Shown: piece by piece, positions 7,350 to 15,430 of the stretch
Position numbering within the stretch: the stretch's first letter is position 1
Layout of the letters: the number at the start of each line of letters is the position of its first letter
Origin: Actinomadura montaniterrae
GTDB taxonomy: Bacteria > Actinomycetota > Actinomycetes > Streptosporangiales > Streptosporangiaceae
Direction: 5' to 3'
NCBI RefSeq assembly: GCF_008923365.1
Contig: NZ_WBMR01000099.1
Location: 1-33,026, forward strand
Length of the DNA: 33,026 nucleotides
Notes under the pieces: model-generated
The model's database searches: none
What the model was told of the DNA's origin: nothing
Seen by the model: only the letters and a program-made list of their open reading frames with translations
Made by a program: the position numbers and the translations under genes

Positions 7350-8819
7350 GTGTCCCGGCCCCCCAGCGAACCCCCCGGCCTCAGCGCCGCCGAGCGGCGG
7401 TTGTGGGCCGCGTTCCCGACCGGCGCCCGCGTCGTCCTCGGCGACGACCGCCCCGCCGGGCCGCTGCCCGAGCGGATCGTCCGGGCGGAGGTCATCAACC
7501 GGCTGCTGCTGGGCGCGGCCGAGACGCGGTCCGGGGCCGTCGCGGCGGTCCGGCTGCGCGGCGCGTACGTCACCGGCCGGCTGGATGTGTCCGGCGGCAC
7601 CGTCGAGCACGAGCTGCGGCTGGAGCGGTGCCGGCTCGTCGAGGAGCCGCGGTTCGCCAACGCCCGCACCCGGCAGCTGCGGTTCGGCGACTGCCGGATG
7701 CCGGGCTTCGACGGCGGCGGGCTGCAGGCCGACGGGTACCTCAGCCTGTCCGGCTCGGAGATCGAGGGCGAGGTGCGGCTGCCGCGCGCGCAGCTGCTCG
7801 GCGGCTTCCGGATGAACGGGACCCGCATCACCGCGTCCGCGCCGGACAAGTGGGCGCTGTTCAGCGGCGGCCTCGTCGTCGACGTCGGGATGTTCGCGCA
7901 GCACGCGCACATCACCGGCGGGGTCCGGCTCGTCGGCGCGAAGATGAACGGCGGCCTGTTCATGCAGGGCACGACGCTGTCCAACCCGGGGCGGATCGCG
8001 CTGGACGCGCAGAACATGGTGGTCGAGAACACCGCCGAGTTCAGCGCCGGCTTCCACGCGGTCGGGACGGTCCGGCTGCGCAGCGCGAGGTTCAACGGCA
8101 TCCTGTCGTTCTCCAAGGGGCTGCTCGACTCCGGCGACCCGGCGCGGATGGCGCTGCACGCCAGCCACATGGTCTGCGACGAGCTGCTGCTGTGGCCGGC
8201 GGAGAAGATCAAGGGCCGGGTGTCGCTGTCGTTCTCCCGGATCGACCTGATCATGGACCATCCGTCGATCTGGCCGGACGAGCTGTACCTGAACGGCACG
8301 ACGTACCAGACGCTGCGCGGCGGGGAGTTCAAGGACCGGCTGAGCTGGGTGTCCCGCGACCCGGAGTTCCACCTCCAGCCGTACGAGCAGCTCGCCGCCT
8401 GGTACCACGGCATCGGCCACGACGACCTGGCCCGCAAGGTGCAGCTCGCGAAGCTGCGCGCCCGCCGCCGCAAGGCGAGCCCGATCAACCGCGCGTGGAA
8501 CCTCGTGCTGGACTGGACGGTCGGCTACGGGTACCGGCCGTGGCTGGCGTTCGCGTGGTTCGCGGTGCTGCTCGCCGTCGGGACGGTGGTGTTCTCCCTC
8601 GACCATCCGAAGGGGATCAAGCAGCCGGCGGAGCAGCCGCACTTCCACGCGCTGGTCTACAGCCTCGACCTGCTGATCCCGATCGACACGTTCGGGCAGC
8701 AGCAGGCGTTCGACCCGCAGAACTGGTCCCGGTGGGTCGCCTACGCGCTGATCGCGACCGGGTGGGTGCTCGCGACCGCGCTGATCGCCGGCGTCACCCG
8801 CGTCCTCCGCCCGAACTGA
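7350..8819 (+). CDS. Beta-helix/pentapeptide-like repeat protein with C-terminal membrane domain
   Basis: 489 residues, GTG start at 7350 behind AAAGGG (about 7339-7344). Residues 50-340 are degenerate solenoid repeats of the form xLRGAxVTGxLDVSGG, typical of pentapeptide-like or bactofilin-like beta-helices. Around 355-390 is a helical connector (YEQLAAWYHGIGHDDLARK) ending in RARRRK, then a WTVGYGYRPW motif and two membrane segments at about 403-425 and 463-485. Actinobacterial homologues carry the database name membrane-associated oxidoreductase, but I see no Rossmann fold, flavin or haem motif, so that name is not supported here. The repeat domain precedes the membrane part without a signal peptide and is probably cytoplasmic. 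The C-terminal layout recurs in the gene at 29897. Function unknown. Confidence 0.8.
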   Translation: MSRPPSEPPGLSAAERRLWAAFPTGARVVLGDDRPAGPLPERIVRAEVINRLLLGAAETRSGAVAAVRLRGAYVTGRLDVSGGTVEHELRLERCRLVEEPRFANARTRQLRFGDCRMPGFDGGGLQADGYLSLSGSEIEGEVRLPRAQLLGGFRMNGTRITASAPDKWALFSGGLVVDVGMFAQHAHITGGVRLVGAKMNGGLFMQGTTLSNPGRIALDAQNMVVENTAEFSAGFHAVGTVRLRSARFNGILSFSKGLLDSGDPARMALHASHMVCDELLLWPAEKIKGRVSLSFSRIDLIMDHPSIWPDELYLNGTTYQTLRGGEFKDRLSWVSRDPEFHLQPYEQLAAWYHGIGHDDLARKVQLAKLRARRRKASPINRAWNLVLDWTVGYGYRPWLAFAWFAVLLAVGTVVFSLDHPKGIKQPAEQPHFHALVYSLDLLIPIDTFGQQQAFDPQNWSRWVAYALIATGWVLATALIAGVTRVLRPN

Positions 8820-8846
8820 CGCCCCGCCCCGCGCGCACCGGCGCCC

Positions 8847-8870
8847 CGCCGCGCCCGAACCGGCGCGGCG
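8847..8870 (+). terminator. GC-rich hairpin between membrane protein and SDR genes
   Basis: A perfect 9-bp inverted repeat, CGCCGCGCC at 8847-8855 and GGCGCGGCG at 8862-8870, with loop CGAACC, lies 28 bases after the preceding stop. There is no T-run. It is the only clear structure in this 97-base gap. Confidence 0.45.
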
Positions 8871-8916
8871 CCCCGCGCGTCCATCGGGGTAGGGAGATCG
8901 AGGAGAATGGGGCCCC

Positions 8917-9672
8917 ATGGGCACGTATCTGATCACGGGGGCGACCGGCGGCATCGGGACCGCGGTCGCGGAGCTGCTGCGCGAGCGCGGGCACGACCTG
9001 GTCCTCACCGGCCGCTCCCCCGACCGGCTGGGCGAGCTGGCCGGGAAGCTGCGCACCGGCGCCGCGCACGCCGCCACCCAGTCCATCGCGATCGCGCCGG
9101 GCGCGCCGCCCGCCGCCGCGCCGGGCGCGTCCATCACGACGGTCCCGCTGGACCTCACCGAGCCGCGGCGGATCGAGGCGGTGCTCGCGGGCGCGGAGCT
9201 GCCGGGGCGGCTCGACGGCGTGATCCACGCGGCGGGTGTCGTGCATCTGTCGCCGGTCGCCGAGCTGGAGGCGGACGAGTGGATGGACCACCTGTCGGTG
9301 AACCTGGTGTCCGCCGCCGAGGTGACGCGGCTGCTGCTGCCCGCGCTGCGCGCGGCCGGGGGGCACGTGGTGTTCGTCAACTCGACCGCGGGGCTGCGCG
9401 CCAACCCGGAGTGGTCGGCGTACGCGGCGAGCAAGTTCGGGCTGCGCGCGCTCGCCGACTCGCTGCGGGCGGAGGAGCCGTCGTTGCGCGTCACGACGGT
9501 CTACCCGGGGCGGACGGCGACGGAGATGCAGCGGAGGGTGCGCGCGCAGGAGGGCCACCCGTACGCCGAGGACGACTTCGCCGCGCCGGGCACCGTGGCG
9601 CGCGTGCTGGTCGCCGCGCTGGAGACGCCGCGGGACGCGGTCGTATCGGACGTGACCGTCCGGCCGAACTAG
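8917..9672 (+). CDS. Short-chain dehydrogenase/reductase (SDR) family oxidoreductase
   Basis: 251 residues. The nucleotide-binding motif TGATGGIG is at residues 7-14, the NAG-type motif reads HAAGV, and the catalytic set is complete: Ser156 (in NSTAG), Tyr169 and Lys173 (YAASK). It is therefore a classical SDR that should oxidise or reduce an alcohol/ketone with NAD(P)(H); the substrate is unknown. ATG 8917 follows GAGGAG at 8900-8905; an ATG at 8907 is out of frame. Residues about 50-75 are an Ala/Pro/Gly-rich insertion, longer than usual between beta-C and the DLT motif, where classical SDRs have a short turn. It stands alone between a hairpin and a promoter-like gap, so context gives no pathway. 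Confidence 0.9.
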   Translation: MGTYLITGATGGIGTAVAELLRERGHDLVLTGRSPDRLGELAGKLRTGAAHAATQSIAIAPGAPPAAAPGASITTVPLDLTEPRRIEAVLAGAELPGRLDGVIHAAGVVHLSPVAELEADEWMDHLSVNLVSAAEVTRLLLPALRAAGGHVVFVNSTAGLRANPEWSAYAASKFGLRALADSLRAEEPSLRVTTVYPGRTATEMQRRVRAQEGHPYAEDDFAAPGTVARVLVAALETPRDAVVSDVTVRPN

Positions 9673-9772
9673 CGGTTTTCCGGACGACCCGGGACCTATA
9701 GGGATGTCCAATTATTTCCGATAGATCCGCATAACTCGCTTGCCGTGCGGGCGGGCGGGCAGTGGTCGGGTC

Positions 9773-11176
9773 GTGACGCAGAGTTACTCACGGCCCGAGG
9801 ACGCCGGCCGCCGGATCCCCGGCGACGGCCCCGAACCCGGCGGGACGCACCAGCCGCCGCCCCGCATGCCGCGGACCTGGCGCCGCCGATGGCTCCCGGC
9901 GCTGTGGCCGTCCCGGCAGGTGCGGTTCGCGGACGTCGCCGCGCCGGGCCCGCTCGACCGGCCCGGGGCGCGGATGGCGTTGCTGCTCCTCGTCGCGGTC
10001 CTGCTCGGCTCCGGGCTGTGGCTGCTGCGCTGGTCGGGGAGCGCCGCCACCGCCACGCCTGACACCTTCTGGTACGCGCGCGACGCGCTCCGGTACGCGG
10101 GCTGGTCCGCGCCCGCCGCCGACCGCGGCGCAGCGGAGATCACCTGCGACGCCCTGATGCGGGGCACCCCGCGCCCGGCGGGGAGCCGCGCCGACTGCGT
10201 CCGGTACCGGGCCGCGCTGCCCGGCGCCGCGCCGGCCCGCTTCCAGCGGATCTTCACCTCGCGTCCCGGATACCCGCTGCTCACGGTGCCGTTCATCCGG
10301 GTGATGGGGCTGTCCGGGTTCGCCGCCGGGACGGCCGCGCTCGGGGTGGCGTGCGGGGTCGCGGCCGTCCTGCTCGCGCTCGCCGTCGGGCTGCGGCCCG
10401 TCCAGGCCCTGGCGGCGGAGGCCCTGTTCTACCTGCTGCCGACCGGTTTCTGGGCCAGCCGCCTGCTGGCCGAGGCGCCCATGCTGCTCTGCGTGACGGC
10501 CGCGCTCGCGGGCGCCGTGCTGGTGCTGCGCGGACGCGCGGTGATCGCGGGATCGGCGCTGCTGGCCTGCGCGCTCGCGGTGCTGTGCGTCGTCAAGCCC
10601 GCCAACGGCGTCGCGCTGGCCGCCGCGCTCGCGGCGGGCGCCGTGCTCCTGCTCCCGGTCTTCGCGTCGCGGCGGACGTTCCTGGCCGTCGCCGGCGTCG
10701 CGGCACTCGTGCTCGCGGGCAACCTGTGGATCAGCTCCGCCCTGCACCTGCCGGGCGTCCACGAGACGCTCCAGGACACCTTCACCCGGCATTTCCGGCA
10801 TCCGGACGTGCCCGACCCGTGGCACCGGCTCTCGGACGCGGCCGGGGACCTGTGGAGCGGCGACATCGGCCCGGCGATGCTCGAGAACCCGCTGATCCCG
10901 GCCGCGTTCCTGTTCGCCGCCGCCGGGCTGGTCGCCCGCGTCCGCTGGGACGCCGCCTGGCCGCTCGCCGCCGCGGGCCTCACGGGCGCGGCCGTCGCGT
11001 CGATGCACCCGCTCGTCGACGAGATGCCGCGGCTGGCCGTGGCGGCGTGGATCCCCGTCGCCTTCGGCCTCGCCGCCCTCATGGCCCCGGCCGCCACCGA
11101 ACGGCTCGACGAGCCCGTCGCCGCCCGGCCCCGGCGCGTCGAGGCGGAGACCGCCGACCTCACCCCCGGCCGGTGA
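9773..11176 (+). CDS. Polytopic membrane protein, possibly GT-C-type glycosyltransferase-like
   Basis: About 467 residues from GTG 9773; a TTG at 9740 in the same frame is an alternative, and neither has a good ribosome site. The N-terminal 65 residues are charged and Pro-rich. Then come a membrane helix, a large loop holding PDTFWYARDALRYAG and three cysteines, the motif TSRPGYPLLTVPF, and a series of about eight further hydrophobic segments, with an Ala/Glu-rich soluble tail. An acidic residue in the first large outside loop and an RPxYPLL segment resemble lipid-linked sugar transferases of the GT-C fold, but a DxD or DE catalytic pair is not obvious, so this is only a suggestion. The 100-base gap before it (9673-9772) is markedly more AT-rich than its surroundings and probably contains its promoter. 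Confidence 0.75.
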   Translation: MTQSYSRPEDAGRRIPGDGPEPGGTHQPPPRMPRTWRRRWLPALWPSRQVRFADVAAPGPLDRPGARMALLLLVAVLLGSGLWLLRWSGSAATATPDTFWYARDALRYAGWSAPAADRGAAEITCDALMRGTPRPAGSRADCVRYRAALPGAAPARFQRIFTSRPGYPLLTVPFIRVMGLSGFAAGTAALGVACGVAAVLLALAVGLRPVQALAAEALFYLLPTGFWASRLLAEAPMLLCVTAALAGAVLVLRGRAVIAGSALLACALAVLCVVKPANGVALAAALAAGAVLLLPVFASRRTFLAVAGVAALVLAGNLWISSALHLPGVHETLQDTFTRHFRHPDVPDPWHRLSDAAGDLWSGDIGPAMLENPLIPAAFLFAAAGLVARVRWDAAWPLAAAGLTGAAVASMHPLVDEMPRLAVAAWIPVAFGLAALMAPAATERLDEPVAARPRRVEAETADLTPGR

Positions 11177-11210
11177 CCGCGGCCCTCGCTCCCGGCCGGT
11201 GACCGCGGCC
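11165..11210 (+). repeat. 20-bp direct repeat spanning the stop codon
   Basis: CCCGGCCGGTGACCGCGGCC occurs at 11165-11184 and again at 11191-11210, separated by CTCGCT. The first copy contains the TGA (11174-11176) of the membrane protein. The second copy plus GG can fold as CCGGCC and GGCCGG around a 9-base loop and may act as a terminator between this gene and the convergent rhomboid gene. Confidence 0.75.
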
Positions 11211-11227
11211 GGTGGTGAGCGCGGGCC

Positions 11228-11848
11228 TCAGATGCCGCGGGTGACCGCCGGCGGCTCGACCCGGCTCCGGCGCAGGAACCACGCGCCCAGCACGCCGCCG
11301 ATCAGCCCGAACAGGTGGCCCTGCCACGAGATCGTCGGGTCGTTCGGGACCACGCCGACCAGCATCGTCCCGTAGACCGCGACCACCAGCACCGCGATCA
11401 CCACGTCCAGCACCCGCCGCTCGAAGATCCCGCGCCCGACCAGGTAGCCGAAGAACCCGAAGATCAGGATGCTGGAGCCGAGCGTGTTCGCCGAGCTGAA
11501 GAACCACACGCCGAGCCCGCCCACCACGATGATGATCAGGCTCGCGGCGAGGAACTTCGCGATGCCGCGCGCCGCCGCGATGAACCCGAGGATCACGAAC
11601 GGGATCGTGTTGGCCATCAGGTGCGGGAAGCCCGCGTGCATGAACGGCGCGGTGAAGATGTCCGGAAGGTCGTCGACGTCGTGCGGCTGGATGCCGAACT
11701 GGTCGAGCGCGCCGTTGTCGAGCACGTCGACACCCTCGAGAATCCACATCACGACCGTCACCGAGCCGATGAGCACCGCCGCCGACAGCGCGCGCGTGCC
11801 GGCCTTGACGAGCCCGTCGGAGCGTTGCCTGTCGGGGGTGTAGCTCAT
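11228..11848 (-). CDS. Rhomboid-family intramembrane serine protease
   Basis: 206 residues from the ATG at 11848 (weak GGTGG ribosome site); the frame stays open upstream to a GTG at 11899. The protein has about six membrane segments. The rhomboid hallmarks are HAGFPHLMANTIPF in the second transmembrane region, the nucleophile motif GSSILIFGFFGYL with Ser126, and GHLFGLIGG with His178, so the Ser-His dyad is present. The residue after the nucleophile is isoleucine instead of the usual glycine of GxSG. Rhomboids cleave membrane proteins within or next to their transmembrane segments. Actinobacterial members are common and mostly without known substrate. It is divergent from the MDR oxidoreductase, with a 107-base shared promoter region. 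Confidence 0.9.
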   Translation of the reverse strand: MSYTPDRQRSDGLVKAGTRALSAAVLIGSVTVVMWILEGVDVLDNGALDQFGIQPHDVDDLPDIFTAPFMHAGFPHLMANTIPFVILGFIAAARGIAKFLAASLIIIVVGGLGVWFFSSANTLGSSILIFGFFGYLVGRGIFERRVLDVVIAVLVVAVYGTMLVGVVPNDPTISWQGHLFGLIGGVLGAWFLRRSRVEPPAVTRGI

Positions 11849-11955
11849 GTCGCCACCGTATGACCGATCGATCCTGCCGTCACCGGGGTCAACGCGCACG
11901 CCCCCGGGAAGGTGCCCGATGGTGAACCCGATTCGGTTTCCGGCATAGTGGACGG

Positions 11956-12882
11956 ATGCGCGCTGCGATCTGCGAGGAGCTCGGCTCCGTCGTCGTCAAG
12001 GACACCGCCCCCGCCGAACCCGGGCCCGGCCAGGTCCTGCTCACCGTCGAGGCGGCGGGCGTCAACTACGTCGACGCCCTGTTCGTCCAGGGCCGGTACC
12101 AGATCAAGCCGCCGCTCCCGTTCGTCCCGGGCAGCGAGGTCGCCGGCACCCTCCCCGACGGGACCCGCGTCCTCGCGATGTGCGGGCTCGGCGGGTTCGC
12201 GTCCCACGTCGCCGTCCCCGCCGCAGCCGCCGTCCCGATCCCCGACAAGCTGGACGCCCCGCGCGCCGCGACCTTCACCCAGAGCTACTGCACCGCGCTC
12301 TTCGCGCTCCGCGACCGCGCCGCCCTCGCCGCCGGCGAGACCGTCCTCGTCCTCGGCGCCGGCGGCGGCGTCGGCCTCGCCGCCGTCCAGGTCGCGACGG
12401 CCCTCGGCGCCCGCGTCCTCGCGGTCGCCTCGTCCGAGGAGAAGCGCCGGGCGGCCCTCGCCGCGGGCGCCGACTCCGCCGTCGACCCCACCGACGTCAA
12501 GGCCGCGGCCCGCGCCTGGTCGGACGGCGGCGTCGACCTCGTCTACGACCCGGTCGGCGGCGCCCTCGCCGACCCCGCGCTGCGCGCCCTGCGCGAGCGC
12601 GGCCGCTACGTCGTGATCGGCTTCGCGTCCGGGGACATCCCGTCCCTCCCGCTCAACCAGGTCCTGCTGCGCAACCGCTCCGTCGTCGGGGTCGACTGGG
12701 GAGCCTGGTCCATGACGCACCCCGCCGAGCAGCGCGCTCTCCTCGACGAGCTGCTCGCGATGGTGGCCGAGGACCGGCTCGACCCGGTGGCCCCGCGCAC
12801 GGAGCCTCTCGCGTCCGCACCGGGGGTCCTGGACGACCTGCTCAACCGGCGCGTCGTGGGCAAGGTCGCCCTGCTGCCTTAG
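11956..12882 (+). CDS. Zinc-free MDR, NADPH:quinone oxidoreductase family
   Basis: 308 residues. The N-terminal GroES-like domain contains GVNYVDALFVQGRYQ and PFVPGSEVAG, and the nucleotide-binding domain contains GETVLVLGAGGGVGLAAVQ followed by ALGARVLA. No structural-zinc cysteine cluster or catalytic zinc ligands are visible, which places it with quinone-reductase-like or enoyl-reductase-like MDR proteins that use NADPH. YDPVGG and GRYVVIGFASG are family blocks. The stop TAG overlaps the convergent WhiB stop by 4 bases (TTAG, 12879-12882). A TAGTGG hexamer (11947-11952) lies 3 bases before the ATG, and there is no ribosome site, so the mRNA may be leaderless or nearly so. A second member of the same superfamily lies at 21945-22874. 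Confidence 0.9.
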   Translation: MRAAICEELGSVVVKDTAPAEPGPGQVLLTVEAAGVNYVDALFVQGRYQIKPPLPFVPGSEVAGTLPDGTRVLAMCGLGGFASHVAVPAAAAVPIPDKLDAPRAATFTQSYCTALFALRDRAALAAGETVLVLGAGGGVGLAAVQVATALGARVLAVASSEEKRRAALAAGADSAVDPTDVKAAARAWSDGGVDLVYDPVGGALADPALRALRERGRYVVIGFASGDIPSLPLNQVLLRNRSVVGVDWGAWSMTHPAEQRALLDELLAMVAEDRLDPVAPRTEPLASAPGVLDDLLNRRVVGKVALLP

Positions 12883-13208
12883 GCGGCGGAGGCGTGCTCC
12901 GACTCGGACGCGTCGCCGCGAACCACGATCACCGGCAGCCGCCGCCGCGCGGGGGCCTCCGCCGTCCGGCGCAGGTAGCGCCGCTCCTCCGGGGTCGTCC
13001 CGCCCCAGATGCCGTCGGGCTCGCCCACCCGCAGCGCCCACGCGAGGCACTCCGCCTTCACCGGGCAGTTCGCGCAGATCGCCTTCGCCGCGTCCATCTG
13101 GGCCTGGAGCACCGGCGCGGAGTAGCCGATCGGGAAGAACAGATCAGGGTCGGCGCCGCGGCAGATGGCGTGGTCGGTCCAGTGTTCCTCGTTCTCGTCG
13201 TTGTGCAT
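12879..13208 (-). CDS. WhiB-family iron-sulfur transcriptional regulator
   Basis: 109 residues from the ATG at 13208, chosen because GGGAG lies 8-12 bases upstream; in-frame ATGs at 13229 and 13244 add non-conserved residues. The four cluster ligands are Cys16, Cys45, Cys48 and Cys54 (CxxC then CxxxxxC), followed by the beta-turn GIWGG at 66-70 and the basic helix EERRYLRR. DPDLFFPIG is the usual WhiB lead block. WhiB proteins hold a [4Fe-4S] cluster and bind region 4 of the principal sigma factor, acting in development, redox response or drug resistance. The layout resembles WhiB1/WblE more than WhiB7, as the AT-hook (RGRP) is absent. Its promoter carries two palindromes, so it is probably tightly controlled. 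Confidence 0.95.
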   Translation of the reverse strand: MHNDENEEHWTDHAICRGADPDLFFPIGYSAPVLQAQMDAAKAICANCPVKAECLAWALRVGEPDGIWGGTTPEERRYLRRTAEAPARRRLPVIVVRGDASESEHASAA

Positions 13209-13274
13209 GGCTTTCTCCCTGCGGGGCATGGGTGAGGAGGCCACCGGCGGTTCGCTCTGGGGTGGTCTCCACTC

Positions 13275-13304
13275 AACGTAGTACTACGTGCGGTAGTACT
13301 ACAA
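13275..13304 (-). promoter_or_regulatory. whiB promoter with two GTAGTACTAC palindromes
   Basis: On the minus strand TTGTAG (13299-13304) and TACGTT (13275-13280) form a -35/-10 pair with an 18-base spacer, about 65 bases before the whiB start. Two perfect palindromes overlap it: ACGTAGTACTACGT at 13276-13289 and GTAGTACTAC at 13293-13302, with centres 15 bp apart. Between them TACTAC and GTAGTA also form an inverted repeat with a 5-base spacer, reminiscent of BlaI/MecI-type operators; that comparison is weak inference. The repeats are seen directly. Confidence 0.65.
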
Positions 13305-13348
13305 GTCGTTGTGAGCATTGCAACTTAGCGTCCGGATAACCTTGTGAC

Positions 13349-13819
13349 GTGCAGCGTGATCAAGAAGTGACCTTTCGCGAGGCGACGGTCGACGATCTGC
13401 CCCAGATCGTCCGGCTCCTGGCCGACGATCCCCTGGGCGCGACCCGCGAAACACTCGCCGAGGAAATCCCCGAGGCCTACTTCGCCGCCTTCACCGCCAT
13501 CGAGAAGGACCCCAACAACCACCTCGTCGTGGCGGACGTCGCGGGCACCGTCGCCGGCACGCTGCAGCTCACCTACATCCCCGGCCTCACCTACACCGGC
13601 GGCGAGCGCGCCCAGATCGAGGGCGTCCGCGTCGCCGCCGACGAGCGCGGCCGCGGACTCGGCCAGACCATGATCACCTGGGCGATCGACCAGGCCCGCG
13701 CCCGCGGCTGCCGCGTCGTCCAGCTCACCACCGACCGCCAGCGCCCCGACGCGATCCGCTTCTACCAGAAGATCGGCTTCCGCCCCTCCCACATGGGCAT
13801 GAAGTACCACCTGCAGTAG
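13349..13819 (+). CDS. GNAT-family N-acetyltransferase
   Basis: 156 residues, GTG start at 13349; a GTG at 13367 is an alternative, and neither has a clear ribosome site. The GNAT core is intact: the beta-4 strand with AQIEGVRVAADERGRGLGQ, containing the acetyl-CoA pyrophosphate loop R-G-R-G-L-G, helix 3 MITWAIDQARARGCRVVQLTT, and the C-terminal AIRFYQKIGFRPSHMGMKY. Members acetylate small amines or protein N-termini; no substrate can be given. A GATAAC at 13335-13340 about 9 bases before the GTG could be a -10 box for a leaderless message. The gene at 20445 encodes a close paralogue with the same TYIPGL...GGERA block. Confidence 0.88.
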   Translation: MQRDQEVTFREATVDDLPQIVRLLADDPLGATRETLAEEIPEAYFAAFTAIEKDPNNHLVVADVAGTVAGTLQLTYIPGLTYTGGERAQIEGVRVAADERGRGLGQTMITWAIDQARARGCRVVQLTTDRQRPDAIRFYQKIGFRPSHMGMKYHLQ

Positions 13820-13831
13820 GCCATCCCGGCC

Positions 13832-13861
13832 CAAGGGCCTCGCCTGGCGGCTCGGCCCTTG
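13832..13861 (+). terminator. Hairpin after the GNAT gene
   Basis: CAAGGGCC at 13832-13839 and GGCCCTTG at 13854-13861 form a perfect 8-bp stem with a 14-base loop, 12 bases after the stop. The rest of the gap to 14090 has several short CTTCGC-type repeats (about 13886-13935) that can fold locally. I see no gene there. Confidence 0.6.
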
Positions 13862-14090
13862 ACCGTGCTTGGGCGGGCGCGACCTCGCTTCGCGAGCTTC
13901 GCGGCGGGGCTCGCCTCCGGCTTCGCCCACCTCTCCTCGCGCCCGTCATCTGTCGCCGCCGTTCCCTCGCTCGGTGCCGGTTCGATCACTCTCAGTGAAT
14001 CGATGACGGGTGGCGCAGGTCACCGTGATAATCGGAGATGAGCGTGGACACGGACCATCTCCGCGGATATCCGGAACGAGGTGCACTGCG

Positions 14091-15296
14091 GTGTCCGAGA
14101 AGAAACGCGCCGGGGCCCGGCTGCGGGCCGCCCGGAAAGCGCACGGCCTGACCGTCGCCGACCTGGCCGAACGCTTCCGCGACGTCGCTCCCGAGCGCGT
14201 CCGGCAACGCCTCCCGTCCCTGCGCGACCTCGAACGCACCATCCGCGGCCACGAAGCCGGCGAGCACGCCGTGGGCCCCCGCTACCGCCTCCTCTACGCC
14301 CGCGCCCTCAACACCCCCGAAGAAGCCCTCTTCGCCGTCGGCGCCCAGGTGGACGGCGATGACGAGGTGGAGGCCCTGGAGCTGGCGCGGCGGGTGGCGG
14401 CCAGCGACGTTGGCGAGGAGACGCTCAGCGCGCTGGAGATGACGGTGGACGAGCTCGCGTCCGCGTATCCCCGGTCGGCGCCCGACGCGTTGCTCGCGCG
14501 GACGCGCCGCCATCTCGACTACGTGGCGCGGCTCATGGACGTGCGGATGACGCTGGCCGAGCGGCGGCGGCTCGTGGTGGTCGGGGCGTGGCTGTCGCTG
14601 CTGGCGGCGACGTGCGACATCGACCTCGGACGCCGGGCGGCGGCCGACGCGCGGCTGCGGACGGCCGCGCAGCTCGCCCGGCACGCCGGGCATCCGGAGA
14701 TCGTCGCGTGGACGTTGGAGACGCGTGCGTGGCAGGCCGTCACCGACGCGGACTACCGGGAGGCCGTCGCGCTCTCCCGGGGCGCGCAGGAGATCGCGCC
14801 GCACGGCGGGTCGGCGTTCATCCAGGCGACGGCGCAGGAGGGGCGGGCCTGGGCGCGGCTCGGCGCCGGGCCGGAGACGCGGGACGCGCTGGGACGCGTC
14901 GAGCGGCTCGTCGCGCCGCTGGCCATGCCGGAACGGCCGGAGCACCATTTCCGCTACGACCCCGCGAAGAGCGACGCCTACACGGCGACCACGCTGTCAT
15001 GGCTCGGGGACCCGGCGGCCGAGCCGTACGCGCGGGGCGTCCTCGCCCGGCTGGAGGCGCCGGTGAGCGGGCCGGCGCGTCCACGGCGCGCCGCGTCCGC
15101 ACGGCTGGACCTGGCGCTTGCGCTGATCGCTGCGGAACAACCCGAGGAGGCGGCGCACAGGGCCCTGGAGGCGGTGACGAGCGGGCGGCTCGTGCCGTCC
15201 AACTACTGGCGAGCGGCGGAGGTCGTGGCAGCTGTGGACGGGGTCACCGGGGCCGGCGAGCTTCGGGAGGCGTATCGCGAGGCGTGTGGCGGGTGA
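14091..15296 (+). CDS. XRE-like helix-turn-helix regulator with helical repeat C-terminal domain
   Basis: 401 residues from GTG 14091, with GAGG at 14078-14081; the frame is open further upstream from an ATG at 14010. Residues 5-80 look like an XRE-type DNA-binding domain (AGARLRAARKAHGLTVADLA...) ending in the actinobacterial block GPRYRLLYARALNTPEEALF. The remaining 320 residues are Ala/Leu/Arg-rich amphipathic helix pairs resembling TPR repeats (LARRVAASDVGEETL, ARLRTAAQLARHAGHPEIVA, AWQAVTDADYREAVALSR). This is the layout of a large group of actinomycete XRE-TPR regulators that often work with developmental or peptide signals. No ligand or target can be assigned. It stands alone between the GNAT gene and a convergent ABC permease gene. 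Confidence 0.82.
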   Translation: MSEKKRAGARLRAARKAHGLTVADLAERFRDVAPERVRQRLPSLRDLERTIRGHEAGEHAVGPRYRLLYARALNTPEEALFAVGAQVDGDDEVEALELARRVAASDVGEETLSALEMTVDELASAYPRSAPDALLARTRRHLDYVARLMDVRMTLAERRRLVVVGAWLSLLAATCDIDLGRRAAADARLRTAAQLARHAGHPEIVAWTLETRAWQAVTDADYREAVALSRGAQEIAPHGGSAFIQATAQEGRAWARLGAGPETRDALGRVERLVAPLAMPERPEHHFRYDPAKSDAYTATTLSWLGDPAAEPYARGVLARLEAPVSGPARPRRAASARLDLALALIAAEQPEEAAHRALEAVTSGRLVPSNYWRAAEVVAAVDGVTGAGELREAYREACGG

Positions 15297-15430
15297 TCGG
15301 GGCGGGCGAGCCGCTGGTCGTTTTGCGTGCGTGACGGTGCGAGTTCGCCTTTGCGGTGGCGTCAGCTCGCAAGGTGAGGCCGGGCCGGGGGCGGAAGGCG
15401 GCGATGGCGTGGGCGAGGGGCGTTGCGGGG

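Noticed and set aside
6405..9494. About 1,000-codon minus-strand open frame over spo0M, the beta-helix gene and the SDR
   Set aside because: It crosses several well-supported plus-strand genes, has an Arg/Pro/Ala-rich product without domain signatures, and reflects the absence of stops in GC-rich DNA.
15297..15430. Terminator between the HTH regulator and the ABC permease gene
   Set aside because: TGACG/CGTCA and TGCGAG/CTCGCA arms exist but are interleaved rather than nested, so no simple hairpin forms.
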